Positions 27,630 through 36,171 of a stretch of DNA of 64,000 bases are shown here, one piece after another; within the stretch, counting starts at the first letter, position 1, and every line of letters starts with the position of its first letter. The notes below the pieces were generated by a model, which worked only from the letters and a program-made list of their open reading frames with translations, did no database searches and was not told the origin of the DNA. A program made the position numbers and the translations under genes. Source of the DNA: Prevotella melaninogenica (GTDB lineage Bacteria; Bacteroidota; Bacteroidia; Bacteroidales; Bacteroidaceae); NCBI RefSeq assembly GCF_018127925.1, contig NZ_CP072347.1:1180501-1244500 (forward strand). The letters are read 5' to 3'.

Positions 27630-29714
27630 TTATTTCTTTCTCAATACTACCGCACTACGAGCTGGTATATAAAGTTTGAGCCAGCCTTTATGATCTTTCT
27701 CATAAAGAGGGTCGCTATTTGTGAAATGCTCTACTGTATCATCAGCAAAGCCAAAGCCACCATACTCTTTAGCATCTGTGTTTAATACTACATTATAAGA
27801 ACCCTCTGGCACCAAGAAACCATAATCAGAATAAGAATGTGTTGGTGAGAAGTTAAATACAAAGACTAACTCTCCCCTACTAAATGCCAATATCTGGTCG
27901 CCATCATTGTGCCAAATCTCTTGGATAGGAGTCTCATTAAACTTTTTCTCGCTTGTAATTACCTCTAACATCTTGCGGTCGAAGTCGCCAAGCAAGTGAT
28001 AACATAGCTCCTTGTTATCAACTAAGTTCCACTGTCGACGGGCATACTTATAACTCCATCCATTACCTTCACGTGGGAAATCAATCCACTCTGGATGCCC
28101 AAACTCATTACCCATAAAGTTCAGATAGCCACCATTAATAGCAGCAATAGTAGCAAGACGAATCATCTTATGCAGTGCAATGCCACGATGAGTCATCTCT
28201 GTTTCGTCTCCCTTACGGAAATGCCAATACATATCTGCATCTACTAATCGGAAGATAATAGTCTTATCGCCCACCAATGCTTGGTCGTGTGATTCGCAAT
28301 AAGAAATAGTTTTCTCATCAGAACGTCGATTCTTTATCTCCCAGAAGATAGAAGAAGGCTTCCAAGCTTCGTCTGCTAACTCCTTGATAGTCTTTATCCA
28401 GTAGTCTGGGATATTCATTGCCATACGATAATCAAAGCCGTATCCACCATCTTTAAACTTAGCTGCTAAACCTGGCATACCCGACACTTCCTCTGCAATC
28501 GTTACTGCATTCTTGTTTACCTCATGGATAAGACAGTTGGCAAGTGTCAAATAACAGATAGCGTTATCATCCTGATGACCATTGAAATAATCAGCATAGT
28601 TGCAGAATGCTTCACCTAATCCATGACTGTAATAAAGCATTGAAGTCACACCATCAAAGCGAAAACCATCAAAGTGATATTCCTCTAACCAGTATTTACA
28701 GTTAGACAAAAGGAAGTGGAGAACTTCGTCTTTACCATAGTCGAAACATAGCGAATCCCATGCTGGATGCTCATGACGCTCACCCGAATAGAAGTACTGA
28801 TTAGGATCACCAGCTAAGTTGCCCAAGCCTTCCACCTCGTTCTTAACAGCATGAGAGTGGACGATATCCATGATAACAGCAATGCCATTCTTATGCGCTT
28901 CATCAATGAGTGCCTTCAACTCTTCAGGCGTTCCGAAGCGTGAACTGGCTGCAAAGAAAGAGCTAACGTGATAACCAAAGCTACCATAATAAGGATGTTC
29001 CTGAATAGCCATAATCTGAATGGCGTTATATCCGTCCTTAATTACACGTGGCAATACCTTCTCACGGAACTCATTATATGTTCCAACCTTCTCTTCATCC
29101 TGTGCCATACCAATGTGACACTCGTAGATTAATAGTGGAGAAGTCTGTGGCTTAAAGGTCTTTTTCTTCCAAACATATGGCTCAGCAGGTGCCCATACCT
29201 GTGCAGAGAAGATTTTGCTTGCTTCATCTTGAACAACACGTTGTGTCCAAGCAGGGATGCGCTCACCTTCTCCACCTTCCCAATGTACACGCATCTTGTA
29301 GTACTGACCATGCTGCATAGCATCATGTGGGAGCGTAAGTTCCCAGTTACCAGTACCTTCAATCCTGTGACATTGATAGGCTTCTTGCTCATTCCAGCCA
29401 TTGAAATCACCAACAAGATAAATCTCAGTAGCGTTAGGAGCCCATTCACGAAATACCCAACCGTCAGCTGTCTGATGCAAACCATAGTAGTTATGGCCGT
29501 TTGCAAAATCCGAGAGTGTCAACTTGCCATTCTGAGTAAGCTGATTCATCTTCCAAAGAGCATGCTCGTGACGTCCACGAATTGCATCCTCATAAGGAGC
29601 CAAATAGGCATCATTCTTTACGAGGCCTATGTGAGACGGCTCCTTCACTTTTACCGTTTTAGCAGAAGTCTTTTTGACTGGAGCCTTCTTTGTTGTGGTC
29701 TTCTTTGTAACCAT
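27630..29714 (-). CDS. glgB: 1,4-alpha-glucan branching enzyme (GH13)
   Basis: GlgB introduces alpha-1,6 branches in glycogen. The 694-residue protein has a CBM48-type N-terminal domain (GWVFREWAPNATEIYLVGDF), a GH13 barrel with the nucleophile region FDGFRFDGVTSMLY, the acid/base Glu in AEEVSGMPG and the third acidic site in ESHDQALVGDK, plus a C-terminal beta domain. The sequence resembles the eukaryote-like GH13_8 branch (YECHIGMAQDEEKVGTYNEF) more than E. coli GlgB. The first 26 residues are an unusual Lys/Thr/Ala-rich extension not found in the catalytic core. Confidence 0.93.
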   Translation of the reverse strand: MVTKKTTTKKAPVKKTSAKTVKVKEPSHIGLVKNDAYLAPYEDAIRGRHEHALWKMNQLTQNGKLTLSDFANGHNYYGLHQTADGWVFREWAPNATEIYLVGDFNGWNEQEAYQCHRIEGTGNWELTLPHDAMQHGQYYKMRVHWEGGEGERIPAWTQRVVQDEASKIFSAQVWAPAEPYVWKKKTFKPQTSPLLIYECHIGMAQDEEKVGTYNEFREKVLPRVIKDGYNAIQIMAIQEHPYYGSFGYHVSSFFAASSRFGTPEELKALIDEAHKNGIAVIMDIVHSHAVKNEVEGLGNLAGDPNQYFYSGERHEHPAWDSLCFDYGKDEVLHFLLSNCKYWLEEYHFDGFRFDGVTSMLYYSHGLGEAFCNYADYFNGHQDDNAICYLTLANCLIHEVNKNAVTIAEEVSGMPGLAAKFKDGGYGFDYRMAMNIPDYWIKTIKELADEAWKPSSIFWEIKNRRSDEKTISYCESHDQALVGDKTIIFRLVDADMYWHFRKGDETEMTHRGIALHKMIRLATIAAINGGYLNFMGNEFGHPEWIDFPREGNGWSYKYARRQWNLVDNKELCYHLLGDFDRKMLEVITSEKKFNETPIQEIWHNDGDQILAFSRGELVFVFNFSPTHSYSDYGFLVPEGSYNVVLNTDAKEYGGFGFADDTVEHFTNSDPLYEKDHKGWLKLYIPARSAVVLRKK

Positions 29715-29754
29715 GGTAGATAAGCTTTATGTTATTTGTTATATTTTGTAAAGA

Positions 29755-30867
29755 CTAATTCGTATAGCGTTTTCCTCTTTCATAATAACCGCTGGCAGTT
29801 ACTTTACCATTCTTATCACGCTCAATGAACTTTCCATCACGGTGGTCATCACGATAGTTACCTTCAAAACGAACACCATCAGTAGTCTCCTCAACAGCTG
29901 TTCCATTTCTTTTGCCATTGTGGTAGCTGCCACGAAACTTACTGCCATCAGCATAGTGTATGATGATTAGTCCTTCTAATAAACCATTTCGGAACTGCCC
30001 TTCATACACATCCTTATTCTTCTTGGTCAGTTTACCCTGTCCATTCTGCATGTCTTTCTCCCAATAACCTACATAGATATCGCCATTATTCCATGACATT
30101 GTGCCATAGCCAGACTTAAGTCCTTTAAGGAAATGGCCAGAATATTGGTCGCCATTCTTATAACGGAAGATACCTTGTCCTGTGCGTTCACCATCTAAAT
30201 ATTCACCATCATAGCTTTCGCCATCCTTGAATTTATAGATTCCCTTACCATTCTGTAGGTCATTCTTCCACTCTCCATTATATTCATCACCATCTGCATA
30301 AATATAAATTCCTTTACCTTCTTTTAGGTTATTCACCCAATTTCCTGTAAACGATGAGCGGTCAGGCCATTTGAAACTACCATGTCCGTTCTTCATGTCG
30401 TTCTTCCATGAGCCTTCATAAAACGCACCATTGGCAAAGATATACTTTCCTTCACCACTTCTTTTGTCATGGTCCCAATTACCAATATACTTATCACCAT
30501 TGTAATAATACATTGTTCCCTGTCCCTGCTGATAGTCCTTGTACCATAAACCATCATAACGATTACCATTGGCAAAGTAGTAAACACCTTGCCCATGTTG
30601 CTGATCTTGGAACCACTGACCTACATACTTCTCACCATCTGCAAACTTATAGGTTCCTTGTCCATGGCGTAAACCTTTCATATAATCACCTTCATAGACA
30701 TTACCTTTCTTATAAGTTGTTTTTCCTTTACCATTTGGTTTACCACGGAACATCTGTCCATGATAAGTTCCTCCATCCGTTGTTGTACAAGTTCCTATCT
30801 CTATGTTTTGTGCAAAGAGACACGAAGGAAGGAGAAGTAACAATATGATGATATATTTATGTTTCAC
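29755..30867 (-). CDS. Secreted MORN-repeat protein
   Basis: 370 residues made almost wholly of MORN repeats, about 14 copies of the pattern YxGxxxxGxxxGxGxxxxxxGxx (for example YEGDYMKGLRHGQGTYKFA and YVGQWFQDQQHGQGVYYFA). A signal peptide precedes them (KHKYIIILLLLLPSCLFAQ). The start chosen is the GTG at 30867. The TATCTTTG box at 30910-30917 places transcription start near 30903, so a start at 30927 would be upstream of the mRNA. MORN repeats often contact membranes or other proteins; the specific role is unknown. Confidence 0.8.
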   Translation of the reverse strand: MKHKYIIILLLLLPSCLFAQNIEIGTCTTTDGGTYHGQMFRGKPNGKGKTTYKKGNVYEGDYMKGLRHGQGTYKFADGEKYVGQWFQDQQHGQGVYYFANGNRYDGLWYKDYQQGQGTMYYYNGDKYIGNWDHDKRSGEGKYIFANGAFYEGSWKNDMKNGHGSFKWPDRSSFTGNWVNNLKEGKGIYIYADGDEYNGEWKNDLQNGKGIYKFKDGESYDGEYLDGERTGQGIFRYKNGDQYSGHFLKGLKSGYGTMSWNNGDIYVGYWEKDMQNGQGKLTKKNKDVYEGQFRNGLLEGLIIIHYADGSKFRGSYHNGKRNGTAVEETTDGVRFEGNYRDDHRDGKFIERDKNGKVTASGYYERGKRYTN

Positions 30868-30909
30868 GTTTCTCGTTTTTAGTTTATTATAATTAAAATA
30901 ACCTATATG

Positions 30910-30917
30910 CAAAGATA
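30910..30917 (-). promoter_or_regulatory. -7 box of the MORN-repeat gene
   Basis: TATCTTTG on the minus strand. It decides the gene start by excluding the upstream reading frame extension. Confidence 0.55.
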
Positions 30918-31289
30918 CCGATTTCAACTGAGAACAACAAATTTATAAAACATTTTTAAGCCATGTTCTCAAAATTACGTTCGTAAGCATTTACTTTTAC
31001 AGAGAAGGGGCGAAATCCATTGTAAATGATAAAGAAATTTGAACAAAGTGAGGGAGTATGATATTTAAACTAATAGGATAAAGTTCTCTTTTTATAATTA
31101 AATTTTCAAGATGTGTCACTATAAAAAAGCAGACATTGAATTATATCTTATTTCTTTGTAAAAGTAAGTTCAATATCAAACTAATATCTGCAGCGGGTGA
31201 TATAACACCTTTGCAACCCCAATCTGTAATCATATTGACTATATTTTACAAAACAAAGAACATTCAACACCAATGCTATTTACCATCCG

Positions 31290-31344
31290 CACGAATGGTG
31301 TTAAGCCTCCGCACGCTATGTGCTAAGCCTCCGCACAACATGTG
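31290..31344. repeat. 22-nt-period array, family 2 (copy c, three units)
   Basis: CAC-N5-GTG palindromes are centred at 31295, 31317 and 31339, exactly 22 apart, each preceded by CCG (CCGCACGAATGGTG and similar). It is part of a 1.1-kb stretch (30868-32054) with no convincing protein gene. Confidence 0.85.
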
Positions 31345-31509
31345 CGCATCATCAGAATGTTGAGAAATGACAAGTAGATAGATGCGTTTCTACCATTACA
31401 ACATTGCGTAAAACTCCACTTCTATATGTTTATCGGAAGACTTCATCAAAAAAGAAAATAACAAACACACCGCTTGAATATTTAAATAACACTGTTAAAG
31501 AGAGAATTA

Positions 31510-31780
31510 CAAAAGAATTAAAGGGCACAGCAAGTAATTTGCTGTGCCCTTTAATACCCACATTTCTGTGAGTTCTTTGAGCTTGACTTTTGGTTCGCGC
31601 CTCACGGCGTTCCCCAATCATCTTGCATCATTGTTATCCTTTAATCAATCTCATATTACCTTAACTAAACCTATTTTAAATTTAACCTGAACAATCTCTT
31701 TTGTTCTACCTTAAAATAATAACTAAAAACCTAAATCTATTACTACTAACCTAAACAATCTATATTTGTCTTTTGACGAT
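31510..31780 (-). ncRNA. Candidate non-coding transcript (promoter to terminator)
   Basis: A full promoter on the minus strand (TTTG at 31809-31812, 19 bases, TACCTTTG at 31782-31789) is followed about 230 bases later by an intrinsic terminator: a 16-bp stem TTAAAGGGCACAGCAA/TTGCTGTGCCCTTTAA at 31518-31554, then TTCTTTTG. The region between is rich in GGTTTAG/AGGTTA direct repeats and has a small CGCCGTGAGGCG hairpin. Short frames inside, such as one opening MIGERREARTK, look like chance. A leader peptide, a 6S-like RNA or another sRNA are possible identities; none is recognised. Confidence 0.45.
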
Positions 31781-31781
31781 G

Positions 31782-31812
31782 CAAAGGTACAACTGTTTGC
31801 GCACACAACAAA
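31782..31812 (-). promoter_or_regulatory. Promoter of the 31.5-31.8 kb transcript
   Basis: TTTG-N19-TACCTTTG on the minus strand, a very good match to the Bacteroidota -33/-7 arrangement. Confidence 0.65.
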
Positions 31813-32054
31813 ACTTTTTCACGATTATTTTCAGCGAAACGACGTTTATTGACATACATCAAGTGAAATAACAAAGAAGGGATATGGGAAAGAAGGAGGA
31901 AAGAAGTTGACTTATAATGAGCAAATGCCATAAGACAAAAGCCATCTTTTAGGCAGAATAATCACAAATAAAAAATGTTGGAACACATAAACTATGCGTC
32001 CCAACATTATAATATATCCTTTTATAAAAAAGACTTATCTTACGTCATTCCTTA

Positions 32055-32993
32055 TTATATAAGGTACTGGCTTGAGATACTCTCATTGTTCAATACACGC
32101 TGGATTGTTTCTGCAAACATATCAGCTACAGAAATCTGCTTTACCTTTGAGCAACGATCTGTATATGGAATAGAGTCTGTGAAAACCATCTCCTCCAACG
32201 CAGAAGCCTCTACACGCTCAGTAGCAGGACCACTCATCACACAATGAGAAGCAATAGCACGTACACTCTTAGCACCTGCCTCCTTCATAACGTCAGCTGC
32301 CTTGGTGATAGTACCAGCTGTATCAACCATATCATCAACGATGATAACGTTCTTATCTTTCACATCACCAATAATCTGAATTGTATCAACGACATTGGCA
32401 CGTGCACGAGTCTTGTTACAAAGAACCAGTGGACAACCAAGATACTTAGCGTAAGTATTAGCACGCTTAGAGCCACCTACATCAGGACTTGCTATAACAA
32501 GATCCTTCAAATGTAAGCCCTGAACATAAGGAAGAAGAACACCACTTGCATAGAGATGGTCAACAGGAACATTGAAGAAACCCTGAATCTGATCTGCATG
32601 TAAGTCCATTGTAATCAGACGGTCGATACCAGCAACACTCAACAAGTCGGCTACTAATTTCGCACCAATGCTGACACGTGGCTTATCCTTACGGTCTTGA
32701 CGCGCCCAACCAAAATAAGGCATAACAGCGATAATGTGACGAGCTGAAGCACGCTTAGCCGCATCAATCATCAAGAGAAGCTCCATAAGGTTGTCAGAGT
32801 TTGGGAAAGTGCTCTGTACAAGGAAGACATCCTTACCACGAATACTCTGCTCGTAAGAAACGACAAATTCGCCGTCAGAGAAGCGGGTCATCACCAAGTT
32901 ACCTAGCGGACAGCCAAGGCTGGCGCAGATTTTCTCAGCAAGGTATCTCGTCTTTGTACCAGAGAATACCAAAAAAGAGTTATTTTCACTCAT
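32055..32993 (-). CDS. prs: Ribose-phosphate pyrophosphokinase
   Basis: PRPP synthetase, 312 residues, making 5-phosphoribosyl 1-diphosphate from ribose 5-phosphate and ATP. Family motifs visible are the flexible substrate loop RFSDGEFVVSYEQSIRGKDV, ATP-binding YFGWARQDRKD, the metal-binding histidine in TMDLHADQIQGFF and the PRPP-binding loop NVIIVDDMVDTAGTITKA. Length is normal for the family. There is no good -7 box right upstream and the thiE-like gene stops 54 bases before it on the same strand, so it may share that promoter. Confidence 0.95.
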   Translation of the reverse strand: MSENNSFLVFSGTKTRYLAEKICASLGCPLGNLVMTRFSDGEFVVSYEQSIRGKDVFLVQSTFPNSDNLMELLLMIDAAKRASARHIIAVMPYFGWARQDRKDKPRVSIGAKLVADLLSVAGIDRLITMDLHADQIQGFFNVPVDHLYASGVLLPYVQGLHLKDLVIASPDVGGSKRANTYAKYLGCPLVLCNKTRARANVVDTIQIIGDVKDKNVIIVDDMVDTAGTITKAADVMKEAGAKSVRAIASHCVMSGPATERVEASALEEMVFTDSIPYTDRCSKVKQISVADMFAETIQRVLNNESISSQYLI

Positions 32994-33047
32994 TTCTTTT
33001 AGTTGTTTATATTGATAACGTATAAATCTTTATAAGTCTCTGTATCA

Positions 33048-33656
33048 TTAACAGAGGGCACGCAGCTTACGGAAGTGATTAATGATAGAGCTAAAATTCT
33101 GTTCATTATAGATACGAAACTTATCCCATAAGTCGTTCCGAACCACTACTCCACCAAAGTCAAGCTCACGAAGAATAGGTATATCGTCTATCGTTACACC
33201 ACCCATTGCATAAACATGTCGCCCAAGAATGCCCTGCCTATAAGCCTCGTCTAATTCAAGATCAGAGATAACACGCTCTTCTTTTTCCGATTGTTCACGA
33301 GGTTGGTGGATATTCTTTAGAAAGACATAGTCCGATTGTTTCTTCATAGCCTTTAGCTGCATTACATCATCACAAGTTCTACTTAGAGAGCCACGATAGC
33401 CACGAGGCACAGCAATACTTGAGTTATCCAAGTGGATACCACCCAAAGAAAACTCATTCTTCATATTAAAATGCTGATGTATTGTGATTTTACGATGATA
33501 TTCAGAAGGCAAAAGTGAAAGAAGACGTTCCAAATAAAGTGGGGAAGTATCTGCCTTCGAGATGTGCAGACTATCAAGCCCTTCCTCGAAAAGCATACTT
33601 AAAATCTTATCTTCTTCCACAAAATACGTGGACTTAGTCATGATGACCAGTTTCAT
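33048..33656 (-). CDS. Thiamine-phosphate-synthase-like protein (ThiE/TenI fold)
   Basis: 202 residues, a TIM barrel of the ThiE/TenI superfamily. Motifs are MKLVIMTKSTYFVEEDKILS at the N-terminus, the ribose-binding style segment LDSLHISKADTSP (usually HLRKP), the central IHLDNSS and the C-terminal phosphate-binding region YAMGGVTIDDIPILRELDFGGVVV. Some canonical residues differ, for example HISK replaces the usual LRxK context. It could therefore be a regulator-like TenI relative rather than a working thiamine phosphate synthase. No thi genes are adjacent. The TACCTTTG box at 33678-33685 drives it, divergent from nspC. Confidence 0.72.
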   Translation of the reverse strand: MKLVIMTKSTYFVEEDKILSMLFEEGLDSLHISKADTSPLYLERLLSLLPSEYHRKITIHQHFNMKNEFSLGGIHLDNSSIAVPRGYRGSLSRTCDDVMQLKAMKKQSDYVFLKNIHQPREQSEKEERVISDLELDEAYRQGILGRHVYAMGGVTIDDIPILRELDFGGVVVRNDLWDKFRIYNEQNFSSIINHFRKLRALC

Positions 33657-33677
33657 GCCTTTAGTTTATTTGTATTG

Positions 33678-33725
33678 CAAAGGTAGAGATTATTTCCCAT
33701 AACTGCAAATTTTTCCTTATATTTG
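33678..33725. promoter_or_regulatory. Divergent promoters: thiE-like (-) and nspC (+)
   Basis: Minus-strand TACCTTTG lies at 33678-33685. Plus-strand TATATTTG lies at 33718-33725, only 4 bases before the nspC ATG, so nspC is probably translated from a leaderless mRNA. Confidence 0.6.
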
Positions 33726-33729
33726 CACC

Positions 33730-34896
33730 ATGAAAATAAATCCATTAACATACGCCGAACTCTCTCGCCCAATGTATGTGCTGGAAGAGACAAGGCTCAG
33801 AGAAAATCTAAACCTCATTGCCCACGTGGCAAAAGAGGCTGATGTTGAGATTATTCTCGCATTCAAAGCATACGCATTATGGCGTACGTTTCCTATTTTT
33901 CGTGAGTATATCAAGGCTACAACAGCCTCCTCTCTCTTTGAAGCTCGACTGGGCTTTGAGGAATTTGGAGCACCCACACACACCTTCTCACCAGGCTATA
34001 CGGATTATGAAATTGACGACATCGCTCGCTGTTCATCACATCTTGTATTTAATTCATTGACACAATACGAGCGTTTTCACGTACGTGCCAAGATTGAAAA
34101 TGAGAAGTTAAGTTTCGGTTTGCGTGTAAATCCTGAGTACTCAGAGGTAGAAACGCTCATTTATAACCCTTGTGCGCCTGGTACTCGCTTTGGAATATCA
34201 TCCGATAAGCTACCAGAAACACTACCAGAGGACATTGATGGCTTTCATATCCATTGTCATTGCGAAAGTGGTAGCGATGTCTTCGAACGCACCTTAGTAC
34301 ATATAGAAGAGAAGTTTACCAAGTGGTTCCCTCAACTAAAGTGGATTAACTTTGGTGGTGGTCATCTCATGACACGCAAAGACTATGACGTTAAACGTCT
34401 GATACATATCTTGCGAGGATTCCGTAAACGCTATCCGTGGCTTAAGGTTATCCTCGAACCAGGTAGTGCCTTTGCTTGGCAGACGGGTCCACTGGTAGTA
34501 CAAGTTGTTGATATAGTAGAGGATCATGGCATAAAGACAGCTATCCTCAATGCAAGTTTTACCTGTCACATGCCCGATTGTCTTGAAATGCCTTACCACC
34601 CTACCATTCGCAATGCAAAACTTGTCGATGAAGATGGTTCTGCAAAAGGCGAATATACCTACCGATTGGGTGCCAACAGCTGTCTGAGTGGTGACTGGAT
34701 GGGCTCGTGGGACTTTGGTCATACACTGGAAGTAGGCGAGAACATTATCTTTGAAGATATGCTCCACTACACGACTGTCAAGACAAATATGTTCAATGGT
34801 ATCAGTCACCCAGCTATCGCCCTACTCCATACAGATAACGAACTCGAGATGCTTCGCGAATATACATACGAGGATTATCGTGACAGAATGGACTAA
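33730..34896 (+). CDS. nspC: Carboxynorspermidine/carboxyspermidine decarboxylase
   Basis: PLP-dependent fold-III decarboxylase of 388 residues that completes (nor)spermidine synthesis by decarboxylating carboxy(nor)spermidine. The PLP lysine is in IILAFKAYALWR, and a second conserved region is GFHIHCHCESGSDVFERTL. The glycine-rich phosphate site is WINFGGGHLMTRKDYD, and the C-terminal catalytic region is RLGANSCLSGDWMGSWDF. Length and motifs are normal for the family. The partner carboxyspermidine dehydrogenase is not in the window. Confidence 0.93.
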   Translation: MKINPLTYAELSRPMYVLEETRLRENLNLIAHVAKEADVEIILAFKAYALWRTFPIFREYIKATTASSLFEARLGFEEFGAPTHTFSPGYTDYEIDDIARCSSHLVFNSLTQYERFHVRAKIENEKLSFGLRVNPEYSEVETLIYNPCAPGTRFGISSDKLPETLPEDIDGFHIHCHCESGSDVFERTLVHIEEKFTKWFPQLKWINFGGGHLMTRKDYDVKRLIHILRGFRKRYPWLKVILEPGSAFAWQTGPLVVQVVDIVEDHGIKTAILNASFTCHMPDCLEMPYHPTIRNAKLVDEDGSAKGEYTYRLGANSCLSGDWMGSWDFGHTLEVGENIIFEDMLHYTTVKTNMFNGISHPAIALLHTDNELEMLREYTYEDYRDRMD

Positions 34897-34955
34897 TGGC
34901 ACATTATTTGCTACCTTAAAGACGGTATTAAAACATTAATTAAGGAAGAAATATT

Positions 34956-35651
34956 ATGGCATTTATAGATTATTATAAGATTCTTGGTGTTGACCGCAAT
35001 ATCCCTCAAAAAGATGTGCGAGCAGCCTATAGAAAGAGAGCTAAGCAGTTTCATCCAGACTTACATCCAAACGACCCAAAGGCAAAAGCTAAATTCCAAG
35101 CACTGAGCGAGGCATTTGAGGTTATCGGTGATCCTGAAAAGCGAGCTAAATACGATAAATACGGAGAACAGTGGCGTAATGCTGAAGCCTATGAAAATGC
35201 TGGTGGTTTTGGTGGATTCCAAGGCGAACAAGGTGGCGGAAATCCTTTTGGCGGATTCGACTTTAGCAGTTTCGGTAATGGCGGAGGCGGCTTTAGCAGC
35301 TTCTTCCAAGACCTCTTCGGAGGTGGTGGACGTCGCCGTTCATCTGGATTCAACACGGGTAGAGCTCATGGACAACAGCCAACAGGGCAGATGGAGGCTA
35401 ATGTCGGCATAGACCTCTACACGGCTCTTTTAGGTGGTGAAATCGTTATTCAACTCTCTGGTGGACAGAAAGTAAAACTGAAGGTAAAACCATTGACACA
35501 AGGTGGAACAAAGGTTCGCCTACGTGGTAAGGGTTATGACCGAGGTGATGGTACCTTCGGCGACCTTATTATCACCTACAATGTGAAACTTCCTGACCAC
35601 CTCACTGACCGTCAGAAAGAGCTGATTGAGCAGATGAGACGCGAAGGATAA
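34956..35651 (+). CDS. Short DnaJ/CbpA-like J-domain protein
   Basis: 231-residue Hsp40-type co-chaperone. A J domain (about 1-70) carries the essential HPD in FHPDLHPNDPKAKAKF. A Gly/Phe-rich linker (about 80-135) follows, then a single C-terminal substrate-binding domain (VGIDLYTALLGGEIVIQLSGG to FGDLIITYNVKLP). Type II DnaJ/CbpA proteins normally run to about 300 residues with two such domains; one seems to be missing here. It starts 59 bases after nspC and may be cotranscribed. No chaperone-modulator gene is adjacent. Confidence 0.85.
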   Translation: MAFIDYYKILGVDRNIPQKDVRAAYRKRAKQFHPDLHPNDPKAKAKFQALSEAFEVIGDPEKRAKYDKYGEQWRNAEAYENAGGFGGFQGEQGGGNPFGGFDFSSFGNGGGGFSSFFQDLFGGGGRRRSSGFNTGRAHGQQPTGQMEANVGIDLYTALLGGEIVIQLSGGQKVKLKVKPLTQGGTKVRLRGKGYDRGDGTFGDLIITYNVKLPDHLTDRQKELIEQMRREG

Positions 35652-35669
35652 TAAGCATATAGACACAAC

Positions 35670-35707
35670 AAAGGAACTTTTACTCAATGTAGGAGTTCCT
35701 TTTTTTT
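35670..35707 (+). terminator. Terminator after the DnaJ-like gene
   Basis: AAAGGAACT (35670-35678) pairs with AGTTCCTTT (35694-35702), followed by a run of T. Confidence 0.8.
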
Positions 35708-35802
35708 GTATCACAAGCATTGTCATACAAGCCCATCATTAAACCAAAACATCAATTATTCATATTAATAGGTATAGTTATTTGATAAGTGTTGACCAAC
35801 AA

Positions 35803-35857
35803 CACGTGTGGTGCGCACCATTCGCACCATTGGTGTTCACCATCCGCACCACACGTG
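35803..35857. repeat. 22-nt-period array, family 2 (copy d, three units)
   Basis: CAC-N5-GTG palindromes are centred at 35808, 35830 and 35852, exactly 22 apart (CACGTGTGGTG, CACCATTGGTG, CACCACACGTG). It lies in a 520-base gap that otherwise holds a terminator at the left and a promoter at the right. Confidence 0.85.
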
Positions 35858-36103
35858 CTTAACATCAACAAATCAGTAGAAAACCAAAAGAAAGAATCTT
35901 TTCTATCATTATAATATAAGTGAGAAACTTATGATTAACAACTTCGAGATTTTTTGTCGACAGCCTAAAAGCCCTATAAACTAATTTAAGTATAAACGTA
36001 AGTAATAATACATAACACATTGAATAGTTGAGTCTTACTAAACAATGGCTAAATCATTAGGAAAAAGGGGAAGTCATACTTCTTTTGTTTAAATATTTTT
36101 TAG

Positions 36104-36111
36104 TATCTTTG
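36104..36111 (+). promoter_or_regulatory. -7 box of the Gfo/Idh/MocA gene
   Basis: TATCTTTG with TTTG about 16 bases upstream; the start codon is 60 bases downstream. Confidence 0.5.
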
Positions 36112-36171
36112 CCTACAAATACTTTGAATATTAGAATACAAAATTTACCAATAAACAAATAACTAAAAACA

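Noticed and set aside
30868-30927. Upstream ATG start for the MORN protein
   Set aside because: It lies upstream of the inferred transcription start set by the TATCTTTG box, and the signal peptide begins at the GTG.
31430-31621. Minus-strand ORF starting MIGERREARTK
   Set aside because: It runs through the terminator stem into AT-rich sequence with no domain or composition typical of a protein here. It is kept as part of a candidate ncRNA instead.
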